Of a DNA stretch of 54,592 bases, positions 34,249-45,800 are shown piece by piece (position 1 is the stretch's first letter; each line of letters starts with the position of its first letter). The notes under the pieces were generated by a model. That model did not search any database. It worked only from the letters and a program-made list of their open reading frames with translations, and was not told the DNA's origin. This stretch comes from an uncultured Ruminococcus sp. (GTDB lineage: Bacteria > Bacillota > Clostridia > Lachnospirales > Lachnospiraceae). The DNA lies in NCBI GenBank assembly GCA_900553885.1, contig USFD01000008.1, positions 1 to 54,592 on the forward strand, read 5' to 3'. The position numbers and the translations under genes were made by a program.

Positions 34249-37200
34249 TTACCCTCTCTTTCTCTTTTTCAGCACAACTACTGCTGCTCCTGCCAGTGCA
34301 AAGACCGCTACTGCTGCCGTCGGCAGGATATTTGTTGTATCACCGGTCTGAACTGCTGAGCCGCCGTCCGTACCGTCCTTATCGCCTGAAGGAGAAGAAG
34401 TTCCTGCTCCCGGCTGATCAGAAGCTGACGGGCCGCTTCCCGGCTTTTCTGTATCCGGATTTTCGGGTTTTTCTGTGTTCGGTTTTTCTGTACTCGGATT
34501 TTCAGCATCCGGATTCTCAGGTTCTTCTGTCTCAGCTGGCGCTACAGTCACCTTAAATGTGGCTGTAACTGTCACATCACTTTCCGTATAAGATACCTGA
34601 ATTGTCTGAACTCCCTCTTCGTCTTTGTTAAAGCCGCTGAGAACTGCATCTGCTGTTACATCTTTCTCGCTGCCGTCGCTGTATACTGCCGTAACAGTCA
34701 TTCCTGTCAGATCCAGATCCTGACCGACTTTGTACTCCAGCGTCTGAGGAGGAGTTACTTTAATAGAATCCAGTGTTACTTCCGGCTCTACTGTTTTCTC
34801 AGTTACTGTAACCTGAAGTTCTGCTTCTTTCGTCACGCCGTTTTCCGTATAGGAAACAGTTACCGTCTGATCTCCTGCTTCACTGAACACCTCAGGTGTA
34901 AATGTCAGCTTGTTCAGGGCAACTTCCTTCGGATCTTCCTTGTCGTATGACGCTGTCACAACCATTCCTTCCGGATCAAACGCATCACCGACTTCATATT
35001 CCGTCTTTGACGGCTGGGTTGTTATCTCAATACCTGTCAGCACCGCCGGCGCTTCCGCCTTCTCGCTGACCGTAACATTGACGCTGGCTGTCTGAGTAAC
35101 ATTGCCCACGGTGTAAAGAACGGTTACTGTCTGCGGTCCTGCTTCTGTAAATTCTTCCGGCGAGAAGGTAAGTCCTTCCGCGTCTGCTCCAAGCACTTTT
35201 GTATCTCCGTCGCTGTAAGTTGCTGTTACTTCGATACCTGACGGGTCAAATTTGTCGCCGACTTCATATTCTGTCTTTGACGGCTGGCCTGTCACTGTAA
35301 TGCCTGTCAGTGTTTTCTCTGTTTCAGATTCACTGACCTTGACTGTAATGGATACATTCATATATTCATCTGCAAGTTCCTGCTCCGGTTTCATATTGAG
35401 CACCGGTGAGCCGTCCGCTGCAATGTTTACCGGCTGCAGATATGCATACCGGCATGGATCGTACAGCGGGTCGCCGCCGTGAACCCCTGTGCCTGACGCA
35501 TGAATTTCTGCCGGCCGTGCATGATAAACAATAATTACGTTTCCGTATTTGTCTACCGTAAATGAGTTATGTCCCGGTCCGGATACCTCATCATTGAAGT
35601 CCGTGCTTGTCAGAAGCGGATAGTTTGTCTTAGTCCAGGAGTCCGGATCAAGCAGGTTTGCTGTCTCATCCGCCGTAAGAATTCCCACACAGTACTCAGA
35701 ACCTGTACCGGATGCGGAGAATGCCATGTATACCTTGCCGTCATTCTTAAATACGGCCGGTCCTTCATTTACTACAGCTCTTACATACTCCCAGCTGTAC
35801 TCCGGAACGGAAATAATGGAACACGGGCTGGTAAGCTGCGTCGGATTATCCGGATCAATTGTAGCAATGTAGATACTTGAGATACCTGTCTGAGTGAAAT
35901 CAGCCCATGCCAGATAGCTCTGTCCGTCAGCCTCAAAATAAGTCATATCAAGAGACATGGCGTTTAAACAGTTTCCTTCATCTCCCGGGTAAGCTTTTAC
36001 AAGCACCGGATCTCCCCAGCTGTCCGGATTCATCATATCGTCTGAATTATTGCATTTGATCATAAACGGACGAATATTAAATGTGGTGCCTGTTCCTGTA
36101 TTCAGTCCGGCTGTGCTGACAAAGTACCAGCTGTCTCCGATCTTGTGAAGTTCCGGAGCCCAGATAAATCTTCCAAGTTCCGGGCTTTCATTCTCATCCC
36201 AGATCACTACTTCTTCCGCGTCTGCCAGCCCTTCGATAGTTTTGGATCTGCGAAGAACAAGGCGGTCATATCCGTCAGGATCGCTGTTGGTTACCATTGG
36301 ATAAGAGCCTGTAAAATAGTAGTATCCGTCATCCTCATTATAAGTCATGAACGGATCCGCTCTCTCTTCAATTAACGGGTTTTCCGGATCTGTATAGGAA
36401 ATCGTACGCTGTACTGTACCTTTAACTGTATAAGTTCCCGGTACGGAAGTATCAATTGCAGCCACATCATCCGCATCCCACTCAACACCAAGCTGTTTTG
36501 TAGAACCATCGGAATAGTCTGCGGTTACTTTTTCGGGAAGAGTGACTTCTCCGCCCTGATTCACCTCTACATCTGCAGGAGCTTCAACCCCTGTATTTGT
36601 AATTGTCGCGAATTTCTTTACAAGAGCATCATATTCCGCCTGTGTCAGAGCTGCTGTATACGGATTGACCGCATCCTCCGGAGCTCCGTCTACTGCCGGG
36701 AATGTATAGTCGCTTGCTTTTACGCCGCTGATGGTATTAAAATCAGCAGTTTCCGCCGACCATACGTCGCCATTGCTATCCTGTACAAAGATTCTGTAGA
36801 CCTCATCCGCACTGTCATATACACAGTTTACTGACTGGATGCCGGATACACCGGGCACGGAAATCAGCTTTTCGTTGGAATAGGAAATCAAATCCTTTGA
36901 ATCAAAGAATACAAGATTGCCGCTCTTGTTTCCGTCTGTTGCCACAACACCGAAGCTTCCGTCAGCTTTGCGGAAGATCTCTGCTGCGCCAAATGATCTT
37001 GTGCCAAGTGAAGAGTAGAGGATCGGCTGATTGCTGTGAAGCACTGCAAATCCGTCTCCGTCTTCCTGAGCGATCTTCATGCCGCCGTCCTGTCCTGTGG
37101 CCGGAGCATTGCTGATATAGGTAACTACATCCTGTCCTGCCGCCAGAACTGTCAGCGGGAATGATTTTTCCACTGTTTTTTCTGTGCCTGCAAGACTCAC

Positions 37201-39705
37201 TGTCGCCGTCAGTGTTACCGGTGTATTTTCTCCGTCTGCGCGGGTAACTTTTCCGGTATTTCCGTCAATCGTAATCGCCCCGTTATCGGACTCCCATGTA
37301 ACTGTGGCTTCTCCGACTGTTTCCGGAAGACTGATGTCTGAAGAAACAAAACCTGCGTTCAGTGTCAGCTGACCGGCATAGTCGTCAATATCCGTATCCG
37401 GATCCACTGCGAGTACCGTAACTGTAAAGTTTTTTGTAACCTGACGTGTACCGTTGCTTATCGTTGCTGTCAGAGTAACTACTGCATTCCCCTGATCCTG
37501 CGCCGGACGGGTTACTTCGCCAGTTTCAGCATTAATCGCTGCATTGTCAGAACTCCATGTGATCGTAGTCTGTCCGCTGTTTCCTGCTGAAGGAAGGACA
37601 ATATCCCATTTTACTTCAGAAGGTACGGAAAGATTTTCCTCATCTGCCGCAAGCAGATCGGAGGTATAAAGCCGGCTGATCTCTGACACTGTCAGCGCGC
37701 GGCTGTAAATCTCAACATCATCCATCAGTCCGGAAAATTCATTATCCCAGTTGTTTACACCAAGATAAATATCGCCGTTTTCCTGAGCAAGCGGATGATT
37801 GGATGTGCCGCTTCCCACCTGGACACCGTCCAGATATGCGGCCACTGTAGATTCTGTGCCTGTGATTACCAGCTGATGCCAGCCGTCCGCGTTGATGACC
37901 GGAGTTCCAAGAGTTGTCCAGGTTTTGTACTCGCCGCCGTTTGCCCAGAATTTACAGGTAGACGTACCGCTTCTGTTCCCGGATACCGCAAGCCACTGCT
38001 CCGGATCATGATATCCCAGTAACGTGAGAACCTGGTTCTCCGCAAATGTTCCCTCCGGTTTTACCCACATGGATACAGTAAAATCCTCGCCAAGTTGTGT
38101 TTTATTCAGCTGCAGGCCATAGTCGCCGAGACGAATCGCTTCGCCGCGGAATCCCGGCTCATATACCTCATCTCCCTTATATGCACCGAGTCCGGTCACA
38201 ACAGCTAAAGCTTTCTCACCGTTATTGTCCGCGAGACTTTTCTCAAAAGTATACTCCGCCAGTTTATCTTCCTCAGGATCTGTCGAAGCTTCCTGGCTCG
38301 CTTTATCATAGGCTTCTTTTACCTGATCGGCGGTCATAGTACAGTTGTATACATTTACTTCATCTACCAGACCTTCAAATTCGGTATCCCAGTAGTTCAC
38401 ACCAATATAGATATCCTGGTTTTCTCCTACGAGCGGTGAGTTGGATTCTCCGGTTCCAACCAGAGCGCCATCCAGGTATGCAGCAACTTCATCTGCAGAA
38501 CCAGTCAGGGTCAGCTGATGCCAGTCGCCGGCATAGATGTCCATGGTTTTGAACGTATGATGCGATGTATATTTCGTCGTATCATGCGCCCAGAACTTGC
38601 ACATAGCGGAACTGCCTTTATTTGGCTCTCCACCGGAAACTGCGATCCATTTCTCCGGATTGTGGTATCCGAGGAATGCTACTACCCTGTTCTCCGGGAA
38701 GATATCATCTGTCTTCACCCACATGGATACGGTAAAGTTTTCTCCAATATCGGCTTTATTTAACTTCAGACCGTAGTCACCCAGACGGATTGCCTCGCCT
38801 TCAAAACCTTTCTCATAGGAAACGTCTCCATCATAAGATCCAAGTCCTGTCACGATTGCGTCCGCATCGGAACCTCCCTGGCTGTCTGCCAGATTCTCTT
38901 CAAAAGAATAGGAGGCTACCTTGTATCCCTCCAGATCACCGATGTCCTGAAGATATGCTTTTTCTACTTCGGCTGCCGACTGAGTATCATTATATACTTT
39001 TACTTCATCTACAAGTCCCGCAAATTCGCTGTCCCAGTTGTTGACACCGATATAAATATAACCGTTGCCATCCTCCCGGTTCAGCGGATGATTGGAATCA
39101 CCGCTTCCAACCAAATTACCATCCAGATAAGCAGCAACTTCATCTGCAGAACCAGTCAGAGTCAGCTGATGCCACTCCTTGGAACTGATAACAGTCTCAT
39201 TGAATGTATGCCATTTTTCATTATCAACATACTGTCCGCCGTTTGCCCAGAACTTACAAGCAGATGTACCCGTTGTTTTTCCTGAAACAGCGATCCAGTT
39301 TTCCGGGTCTTTATGATAGCCAAGATATGCCAGGACCTGATTTTCAGCAAATGTTCCATCCGCTTTCAGCCACATGGACACGGTGAAGTTCTCGCCGAGA
39401 TTTTCCTGATTCAGTCTCAGGCCGTAATCTCCCAGCCGGACCGCACCGCCTTTAAAGCCATCTGCATCATACGAAACAGCACCGGTATAATCGGTCATTT
39501 CCGTACTTGTCGATGCTCTTGCCTGCATAGGCTGCGCGGCCTCACTCTCCTTCTGGCTGTTTGCAAGATTTTCACCGTCAAAGGTATAGTAAGCAACCAG
39601 ATTGTCGTCTTCCGCCGCATTTACCTTGCTTACCCCGAAGCCTGTCACAGATGTCAGTACAAGCGCACCTGTAAGCAGACCGGATATAAACTTTTTCCTT
39701 TTCAT
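34249..39705 (-). CDS. Giant wall-anchored GH43 protein with three LamG modules
   Basis: The 1818-aa product has a signal peptide, three closely similar LamG modules (about 30-235, 245-455, 470-665), two atypical Ig-like domains (670-835), an incomplete propeller-like segment (840-1010) without catalytic residues, an Ig-like domain (1025-1090), GH43 (about 1095-1440; Asp about 1117 in RADPFMTY, SLDMTYF, acid Glu about 1313 in VNEGPAVF), three Big_4-like Ig domains (1450-1705), a Glu/Pro linker, and the anchor AVQTGDTTN with membrane segment and KKRKRG. The in-frame GTG at 39729 is too early; AAAGGA precedes ATG 39705. The substrate is probably an arabinofuranosyl- or xylosyl-containing plant glycan. 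Confidence 0.9.
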   Translation of the reverse strand: MKRKKFISGLLTGALVLTSVTGFGVSKVNAAEDDNLVAYYTFDGENLANSQKESEAAQPMQARASTSTEMTDYTGAVSYDADGFKGGAVRLGDYGLRLNQENLGENFTVSMWLKADGTFAENQVLAYLGYHKDPENWIAVSGKTTGTSACKFWANGGQYVDNEKWHTFNETVISSKEWHQLTLTGSADEVAAYLDGNLVGSGDSNHPLNREDGNGYIYIGVNNWDSEFAGLVDEVKVYNDTQSAAEVEKAYLQDIGDLEGYKVASYSFEENLADSQGGSDADAIVTGLGSYDGDVSYEKGFEGEAIRLGDYGLKLNKADIGENFTVSMWVKTDDIFPENRVVAFLGYHNPEKWIAVSGGEPNKGSSAMCKFWAHDTTKYTSHHTFKTMDIYAGDWHQLTLTGSADEVAAYLDGALVGTGESNSPLVGENQDIYIGVNYWDTEFEGLVDEVNVYNCTMTADQVKEAYDKASQEASTDPEEDKLAEYTFEKSLADNNGEKALAVVTGLGAYKGDEVYEPGFRGEAIRLGDYGLQLNKTQLGEDFTVSMWVKPEGTFAENQVLTLLGYHDPEQWLAVSGNRSGTSTCKFWANGGEYKTWTTLGTPVINADGWHQLVITGTESTVAAYLDGVQVGSGTSNHPLAQENGDIYLGVNNWDNEFSGLMDDVEIYSRALTVSEISRLYTSDLLAADEENLSVPSEVKWDIVLPSAGNSGQTTITWSSDNAAINAETGEVTRPAQDQGNAVVTLTATISNGTRQVTKNFTVTVLAVDPDTDIDDYAGQLTLNAGFVSSDISLPETVGEATVTWESDNGAITIDGNTGKVTRADGENTPVTLTATVSLAGTEKTVEKSFPLTVLAAGQDVVTYISNAPATGQDGGMKIAQEDGDGFAVLHSNQPILYSSLGTRSFGAAEIFRKADGSFGVVATDGNKSGNLVFFDSKDLISYSNEKLISVPGVSGIQSVNCVYDSADEVYRIFVQDSNGDVWSAETADFNTISGVKASDYTFPAVDGAPEDAVNPYTAALTQAEYDALVKKFATITNTGVEAPADVEVNQGGEVTLPEKVTADYSDGSTKQLGVEWDADDVAAIDTSVPGTYTVKGTVQRTISYTDPENPLIEERADPFMTYNEDDGYYYFTGSYPMVTNSDPDGYDRLVLRRSKTIEGLADAEEVVIWDENESPELGRFIWAPELHKIGDSWYFVSTAGLNTGTGTTFNIRPFMIKCNNSDDMMNPDSWGDPVLVKAYPGDEGNCLNAMSLDMTYFEADGQSYLAWADFTQTGISSIYIATIDPDNPTQLTSPCSIISVPEYSWEYVRAVVNEGPAVFKNDGKVYMAFSASGTGSEYCVGILTADETANLLDPDSWTKTNYPLLTSTDFNDEVSGPGHNSFTVDKYGNVIIVYHARPAEIHASGTGVHGGDPLYDPCRYAYLQPVNIAADGSPVLNMKPEQELADEYMNVSITVKVSESETEKTLTGITVTGQPSKTEYEVGDKFDPSGIEVTATYSDGDTKVLGADAEGLTFSPEEFTEAGPQTVTVLYTVGNVTQTASVNVTVSEKAEAPAVLTGIEITTQPSKTEYEVGDAFDPEGMVVTASYDKEDPKEVALNKLTFTPEVFSEAGDQTVTVSYTENGVTKEAELQVTVTEKTVEPEVTLDSIKVTPPQTLEYKVGQDLDLTGMTVTAVYSDGSEKDVTADAVLSGFNKDEEGVQTIQVSYTESDVTVTATFKVTVAPAETEEPENPDAENPSTEKPNTEKPENPDTEKPGSGPSASDQPGAGTSSPSGDKDGTDGGSAVQTGDTTNILPTAAVAVFALAGAAVVVLKKRKRG

Positions 39706-39792
39706 TAAATCTGTTCCTTTCTCCACCACATTTAGCTTCAGGGGATTCCGGTTTTGTCCAGAGTCCTTTCCTTAAAGTTTTGCCGGAATGCG

Positions 39793-39826
39793 GCACATGG
39801 CAGCGCCCGAGGGTACTGCCATGTGC
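39793..39826. other. Hairpin in the 165-bp gap between two giant genes
   Basis: Perfect arms GCACATGGCAG (39793-39803) and CTGCCATGTGC (39816-39826), with outer GGAAT/ATTCC pairing. There is no T run, so mRNA processing or stabilising is more likely than termination. Confidence 0.6.
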
Positions 39827-39870
39827 GCCTGCTAAAAATTCCGGTTATGTGATGTTTTTAAGCCTGTCTG

Positions 39871-42800
39871 TTAAAATCTTTTTCTGCGTTTCAGAACCAC
39901 TGCTGTCACGCCGCATCCAAGTGCGAGTACGCATGCAGCCGCGATAGGCAATACATTTGTCGTATCGCCTGTCTGAACGGTTCCGCCGCCTTCGTAACCT
40001 GCACCCGGTGCCGGAGCTGATGTGCCCGGATTCTGCGGATTGCCAGGTCTCTCAGACGGTTCCGGAGTTTCCTGATCAGGATCTGTCGGCTGTGCCGGTT
40101 CATCCTTCTCATTTACTTTAATCTGGAACGTATCTGACATGGTAATGCCATTTTCTGTATAGGATACCTTCACTGTATATGTTCCGGCTGCGTCCATATT
40201 GCACTCTGCTGTATCTACTGTCAGATTTTCTGAATCCGTTACATCTTTGGTACTGCTGTCTGAGTATGAAGCTGTAACCTTCAGTCCTGTCAGATCAAGC
40301 TTATCGCCGACTGTAAATGTTGTGTTGTCGGGAACTGTTACTTCGATTCCTGTCAGAGTAACGTCTCCCGGTTCTACAGCAGCGTCTTTCACTGTGATAT
40401 CAAACGTATCTGTCTTTGTAACGCCGTTTTCTGTATAAGTTACAGTTACTGTGTATGTTCCGGCCTCATCCATATTGCATGCGGATGTGTCAACATCTGC
40501 GTTCTCTGTCACATCTTTGGTATTGTTGTCAGAATAAGCCGCCGTTACTTTCAGGCCGTCAAGATTCAGTTCATCTCCTACTGTGTAGGTTGTGGTTGCC
40601 GGAGGTGTTACGCTGATTCCTGTCAGAACAGCTTCACCCGGCTCTACAGCAGCATCTTTTACTGTTATCTCAAACGTATCTGTCTTTGTAACGCCGTTTT
40701 CTGTATAAGTTACAGTTACCGTATATGTTCCGGCCTTATCCATATTGCATGCGGAGGTATCAACCTCTGCGCTCTCTGTCACATCTTTGCTGTTGTTGTC
40801 AGAATAAGCCGCCGTTACTTTCAGGCCGTCAAGATTCAGTTTATCTCCTGCTGTGTAAGTTGTTGTTGTCGGAGGTGTTACGCTGATTCCTGTCAATGTA
40901 ACTGTCTCGCCTCCGGTGTATTCCAGAGCGTCAATTACTTTCTGAAGTTCTGCTGCTGCCGCATCCGCGTCTGCTGTAGTTTTCACACTTTCAAGCGCTG
41001 CTTTTGCTGTTGCAATTGCTGCCTGAAGATCTGCCTTGCTTGCTTCTGTCAGCGCATTCATATCAATCGTCTCAGCAGAAGCAATGGTCTGCTCCAGTTT
41101 GTAAGTGCTTACATAGTCGTCATCACCGTATGCTCTCTGCAGTGCGTCATACTCTGCCGCAGTAACCGGCATTACATAGCCGTGACGGTACTTATGTTCG
41201 TCTGTCGGCATACTGAACTCACTTTCATCCAGCATTCTGAATTTACCGGACTCCAGATCCGTCGTAATCATCGGATAGTAACCGCGGTTTGTAGCAAACC
41301 GGTCGCCCATCAGGCACCACTGCTCCTCGCCGTTTGCGTTTCGCTCATTCATCTTGAAGATAATCGGTCCTTCCAACAGGCCCACATTCGGATCTGAAGG
41401 CGCATCCTTGGAAAGGGTTTCGGAATCAATTTCGGTAAAATTGCCAAGAATCGAATTCGACTTGTCAACTACGATTGTTCCGTTTGTCTCATTCTTTGTA
41501 TACCGGTAATATGTTCCGTTATTCTCAATCATTGTTGAGTCAATCATCTTAATCGGCTTTCCGTTTGCGTCTACACCGCCGGAATGATAAGGCTGTGCAT
41601 CCGTAAATGTACGGAAATCTCTTGTCTTAGCATAGTAAATGGAATGATTCTCATATTCCTGAGTAACATTATCATTGCCATCCAATCCAAGAGTTGTAGC
41701 GGACCAGTATACAACATACTCTCCAGTTGACTCATCATAGATGAATTCCGGCGCCCATGTACAACCTGCTGTTTCCGGCGCGATCTCCGCGATCCACGGC
41801 TCGCTCCAGTTTACAAGGTCGTCAGACTCCCATACCACGATGCCGTGGCTTCCGCTTCCACCTGCATTCGGCCAGCTGTTGTTATGATAAATACTAAGAT
41901 CGGTTGCGATCATATAATACTTATCTCCTTCCGGTGAACGGGCAATAAAGTGATCTCGTAAGCCGCTTTCACCGATATTGCTTGTCAGCACTGCGTTACC
42001 GCCGTTGAGCTCTGACCAGTGGAGACCATCCTCGCTGATGGAGAAATAAGTCTGCTCATGGGATGCCTTAGATTCATTGCCGATAAAGTGTACGAACAGA
42101 TAACCTACATAATCATCTTCTGAAACCGGTTCAGCAGCTGCTTTAACCGTTACATCATATGTCTTTGTTACAGATTCCTGTCCGTCTTTTGAGAATGTTG
42201 CCGTCAGTTCCACCGACTGATCGGAACTTCCTCTTGTAACAACTCCTGCCGGTTTGCCGTCAACCTCGGTTGAGGTAATGATACTGTCGTCAGAAGATGT
42301 CCATGCAATGCTTACTCCGTCCTTTTCAGAAGGAAGGGTAATATTGCCTTTGATATTGTCTGCATCCGGGATCTCAAATGTGTCAGCTACCCGCTGTACA
42401 TCCTCCAGCATTGCAATACGGTCTGCTTCTTCCTGCTGGTAATTATGCGCGATCTCCCAGTCGGACATTGCATAATCATAAACTTTTACATTATCAAAAT
42501 AACCACGGAAATACTGATCCCCGCTATAGAATGATTTGCCGAGATAAGCCTTTAAGCCAGTTCCGAGATCAGACATGCTGATCGTTACATTCTGCTCGGC
42601 GATTTTCTCACCGTTGCGGTAGATGCTGATGTTATCCGGTCTGATGACCAGCTTCAGGTTCATCCATGTACGGCTGCTGTTCGGATATACACTGCTGTAG
42701 GAAGCAGTCTGCTCTGAACCGTAGCTGTTAGCAGTCATAGAAAGACGCATGGACGTAGGTTCCACTTTCAGGAAGATATATTTATTGCTGTCCTGTCCAA

Positions 42801-45800
42801 TGGCAAATACAAAGTAGTTGCCCATTCGGGTTACTTCATTCATATCAAAAGATATGGTCATTTCATCTTTGCTATCGAAGAATCCTTCCGGGAACTCCAG
42901 ATAACTGTCATGACCGCCCATTCCATCGCCATCGTCTCCATCCAGGTAAAGTACCTGGCCATAGGAATCATCCTGTACATAGGTCGGCTGGCCCTTAAGG
43001 GTTGCATTGTTGTTGCCTACGCTGTCCTTAGCAACATTGCCATCCAGTTCTTCGTCGAAGTTGTATTCGAGAGACGGGGTTGAGCCCGTATATTCTCCTG
43101 CTACTTTAACAGTTACATTAAACTGTGAACCGCCCTGAATGAACTCTTCATCAGAAAGATTCAGGATCGGGTCGCCTTCTGAATCAAAGAATACCGGTTT
43201 AACATAGGCGTGACGGCATGCATCGTAAAGCGGATCTCCGCTGTGTGTCGCATGCTGGGCCGCCGGACGCGCATGGTATACAATTACCAGATTATCGTTT
43301 TTATCCGTTGTAAAGGAGTTATGTCCCGGTCCGCAGAGTTCGTCATTGAAGTCTCCGCTTGTAAGAATCGGGTACGGCGTTTTCGTCCAGCTGTCTTTCT
43401 CTGTCAGATTGTCCTTTGCATTTGCTGTCATAAGTCCCACACAGTACTCCGCGCCGGTAGCTGCGGCTGAAAACGTCATGTATACTGTATCGCCCTTTAC
43501 AAATACCGCCGGTCCTTCATTAACCGCAATGTTTACACATTCCCAGCTGTATTCCGGCGTTGTAATAATTGTAGCCGGGCTTGTCAGCTGTGTCGGATTA
43601 TCCGGGTTAATCGTTGCAATATAAATAGCACTGTTGCCCTGGGTCTTATCTGCCCATGCAAGATAATGCTTGCCGCCTGCCTCAAAGTATGTCATATCCA
43701 GAGACATTACCGCCAGGCAGTTCTTTTTATCTTCATCCAGCGGAGTTACACGGCCAACCAGTTCCCATGAAGCCGGATCTGTAATTTTGTCAGCATCCTT
43801 ACATCTCATCATAAACGGACGGATATCAAAGCTGTATCCTTTTTCATCTACAGCCGCTGTACTGATGAAATACCAGTATTTACCGATCTTATGAAGTTCC
43901 GGCGCCCAGATAAACTGGCCGTATCCCTGGACTGAGCTCTCATTCCAGATTTCGATTTCCTGTGCATCTGCAAGACCCTCGATTGTATCCGCCTCACGGA
44001 TTACCAGTCTGTCGTAACCGTCTGCTCCTGCTTTGCCGTTTACCGGATAAGAAGCAGTAAAGTAATACTTTCCACGCTCCTCATCATATGTAATACACGG
44101 ATCCGCACGTTCTTCAATCAACGGATCTTCTGCATCTGTAAAATATGCAGAACCGCCGACAACACCTGTTACAGAGTATTCCACGCCCTCGCGGCTGGTA
44201 TCAATCTTTGCAAGATCATCAGAATCCCAGCGAATGGAATACTCCTTTGTTGTGCCGTCTGAATAAGTGGCTTTCACTCCTCCGCCATTGGCAGCCTCGT
44301 TCAGAGCTTCTTTAATCTCTTCAGTTGTTGCATCCTTCTTTACCGTAACTTCAGTGGGACGTGTATATTCGGCCTTTGTGTTATACGGATTAGTAAATTT
44401 GGCAGTTACCTTGTCATATTCAGCCTGAGTCAGTCCGATTTCAGATGCCCATGTAGCATATTCCGGCGCATTCTCCACAGTCGGGATGACAAAATCCGCC
44501 TGCTCCGCCTTGGAAAATTCACTCAGATCTTTAGACGTCAGAAGGTAAACGGTACCTGTCTTATTTTCAACATACAGTTTGTATTCCTTAGCTGTCGTAT
44601 CATAAAACATATACAGCTTGGAAATGTTTGAGATGCCGTTAAGAGTAACAGACGTCTCATCTGTATATGTAATCAGATCTTCAGAATTATAAAGGAATAC
44701 TTTGCCGCTGTTTCCGCCGTCAGCTGCGATCATGCCGAATGTTTTATCTGCTTTACGGAAAATCTGCGGTGATACATAAGCTTTTGATCCCTTTGCAGTA
44801 TACATAATCGGCTGTTCTTTATGAAGAACGTTATATGCACCTTCTTCATCTTCAGCAGCGATCATCATACCGCCGATCTGGCCTCTCAGAGCATCCGTAT
44901 TCAGCCCCGGATCATTGCTTACATATGTAGCAACATTGCCGCCTTTGGCAATAACTGTAACATTAAACTCCTTTGTTACATCAGCTGTGCTGTCCAGTGA
45001 CAGTGTGGCAGTAAGCGTCACATTTGTATTTTCATCCGGACGGGTTACTTTTCCGTCATTTGCAATTACAGCTTCATTACTGGATTTCCATGAAACTGCT
45101 GCTGCTCCTGATGAAGTCGGAAGTGTAAGGTCTGATGTTACAAATCCTGCGTTCAGCGTAAGCTGATCGCTGTACACCTTAATATCTTCTGAAGCATTTG
45201 CCGCCGGAACGGTTACTTCGAATTCTACATCTTTAGATTCTGTTCCGGCTGTAATTGTGGCAGTAAGTGTCACATCTGTGTTTACATCCGGGCGGGTTAC
45301 TTTACCATCAGCTGCAATTATCCCCTCAGGGTCAGATTTCCAGGTAATGGTTGTAAATCCGCTGTTGCCTTCCTTCGGAAGCTTCAGGTCTGTCATAGTT
45401 GTTGCAGGTATGGAAAGCGCAGCTGCGTCTTTCTCAATTACTTTCTGAGCCGCAATGCTGTCTGACAGATACTCGTCAACTACCTCATCCTCGCTCAGCG
45501 CTTTATTGTATACCTTGAAGTCATCCATGTAGAAATCACCGGAACTCCAGTAGTGCGGGCTGGCAGTCCCGAACCAGATATACTTTGTATCTGCAATAAA
45601 TTCCAGCATGTCTGCAGCTGTATCGCCCAGATTTGTACTTGGAGTCAGAGTCTTGGCAAGCGCTCCGTCCTTGTACATGGAAATCTTGGACTGATCCATC
45701 ACAACTGTAATCAGCTCCCAGCCGCCGTCTGCTGTAATTGTGCCGCCAAACTGGGTCATATCCTGGTAAGACGGGCTTGCCGGATTGCTGTTGTAAAACA

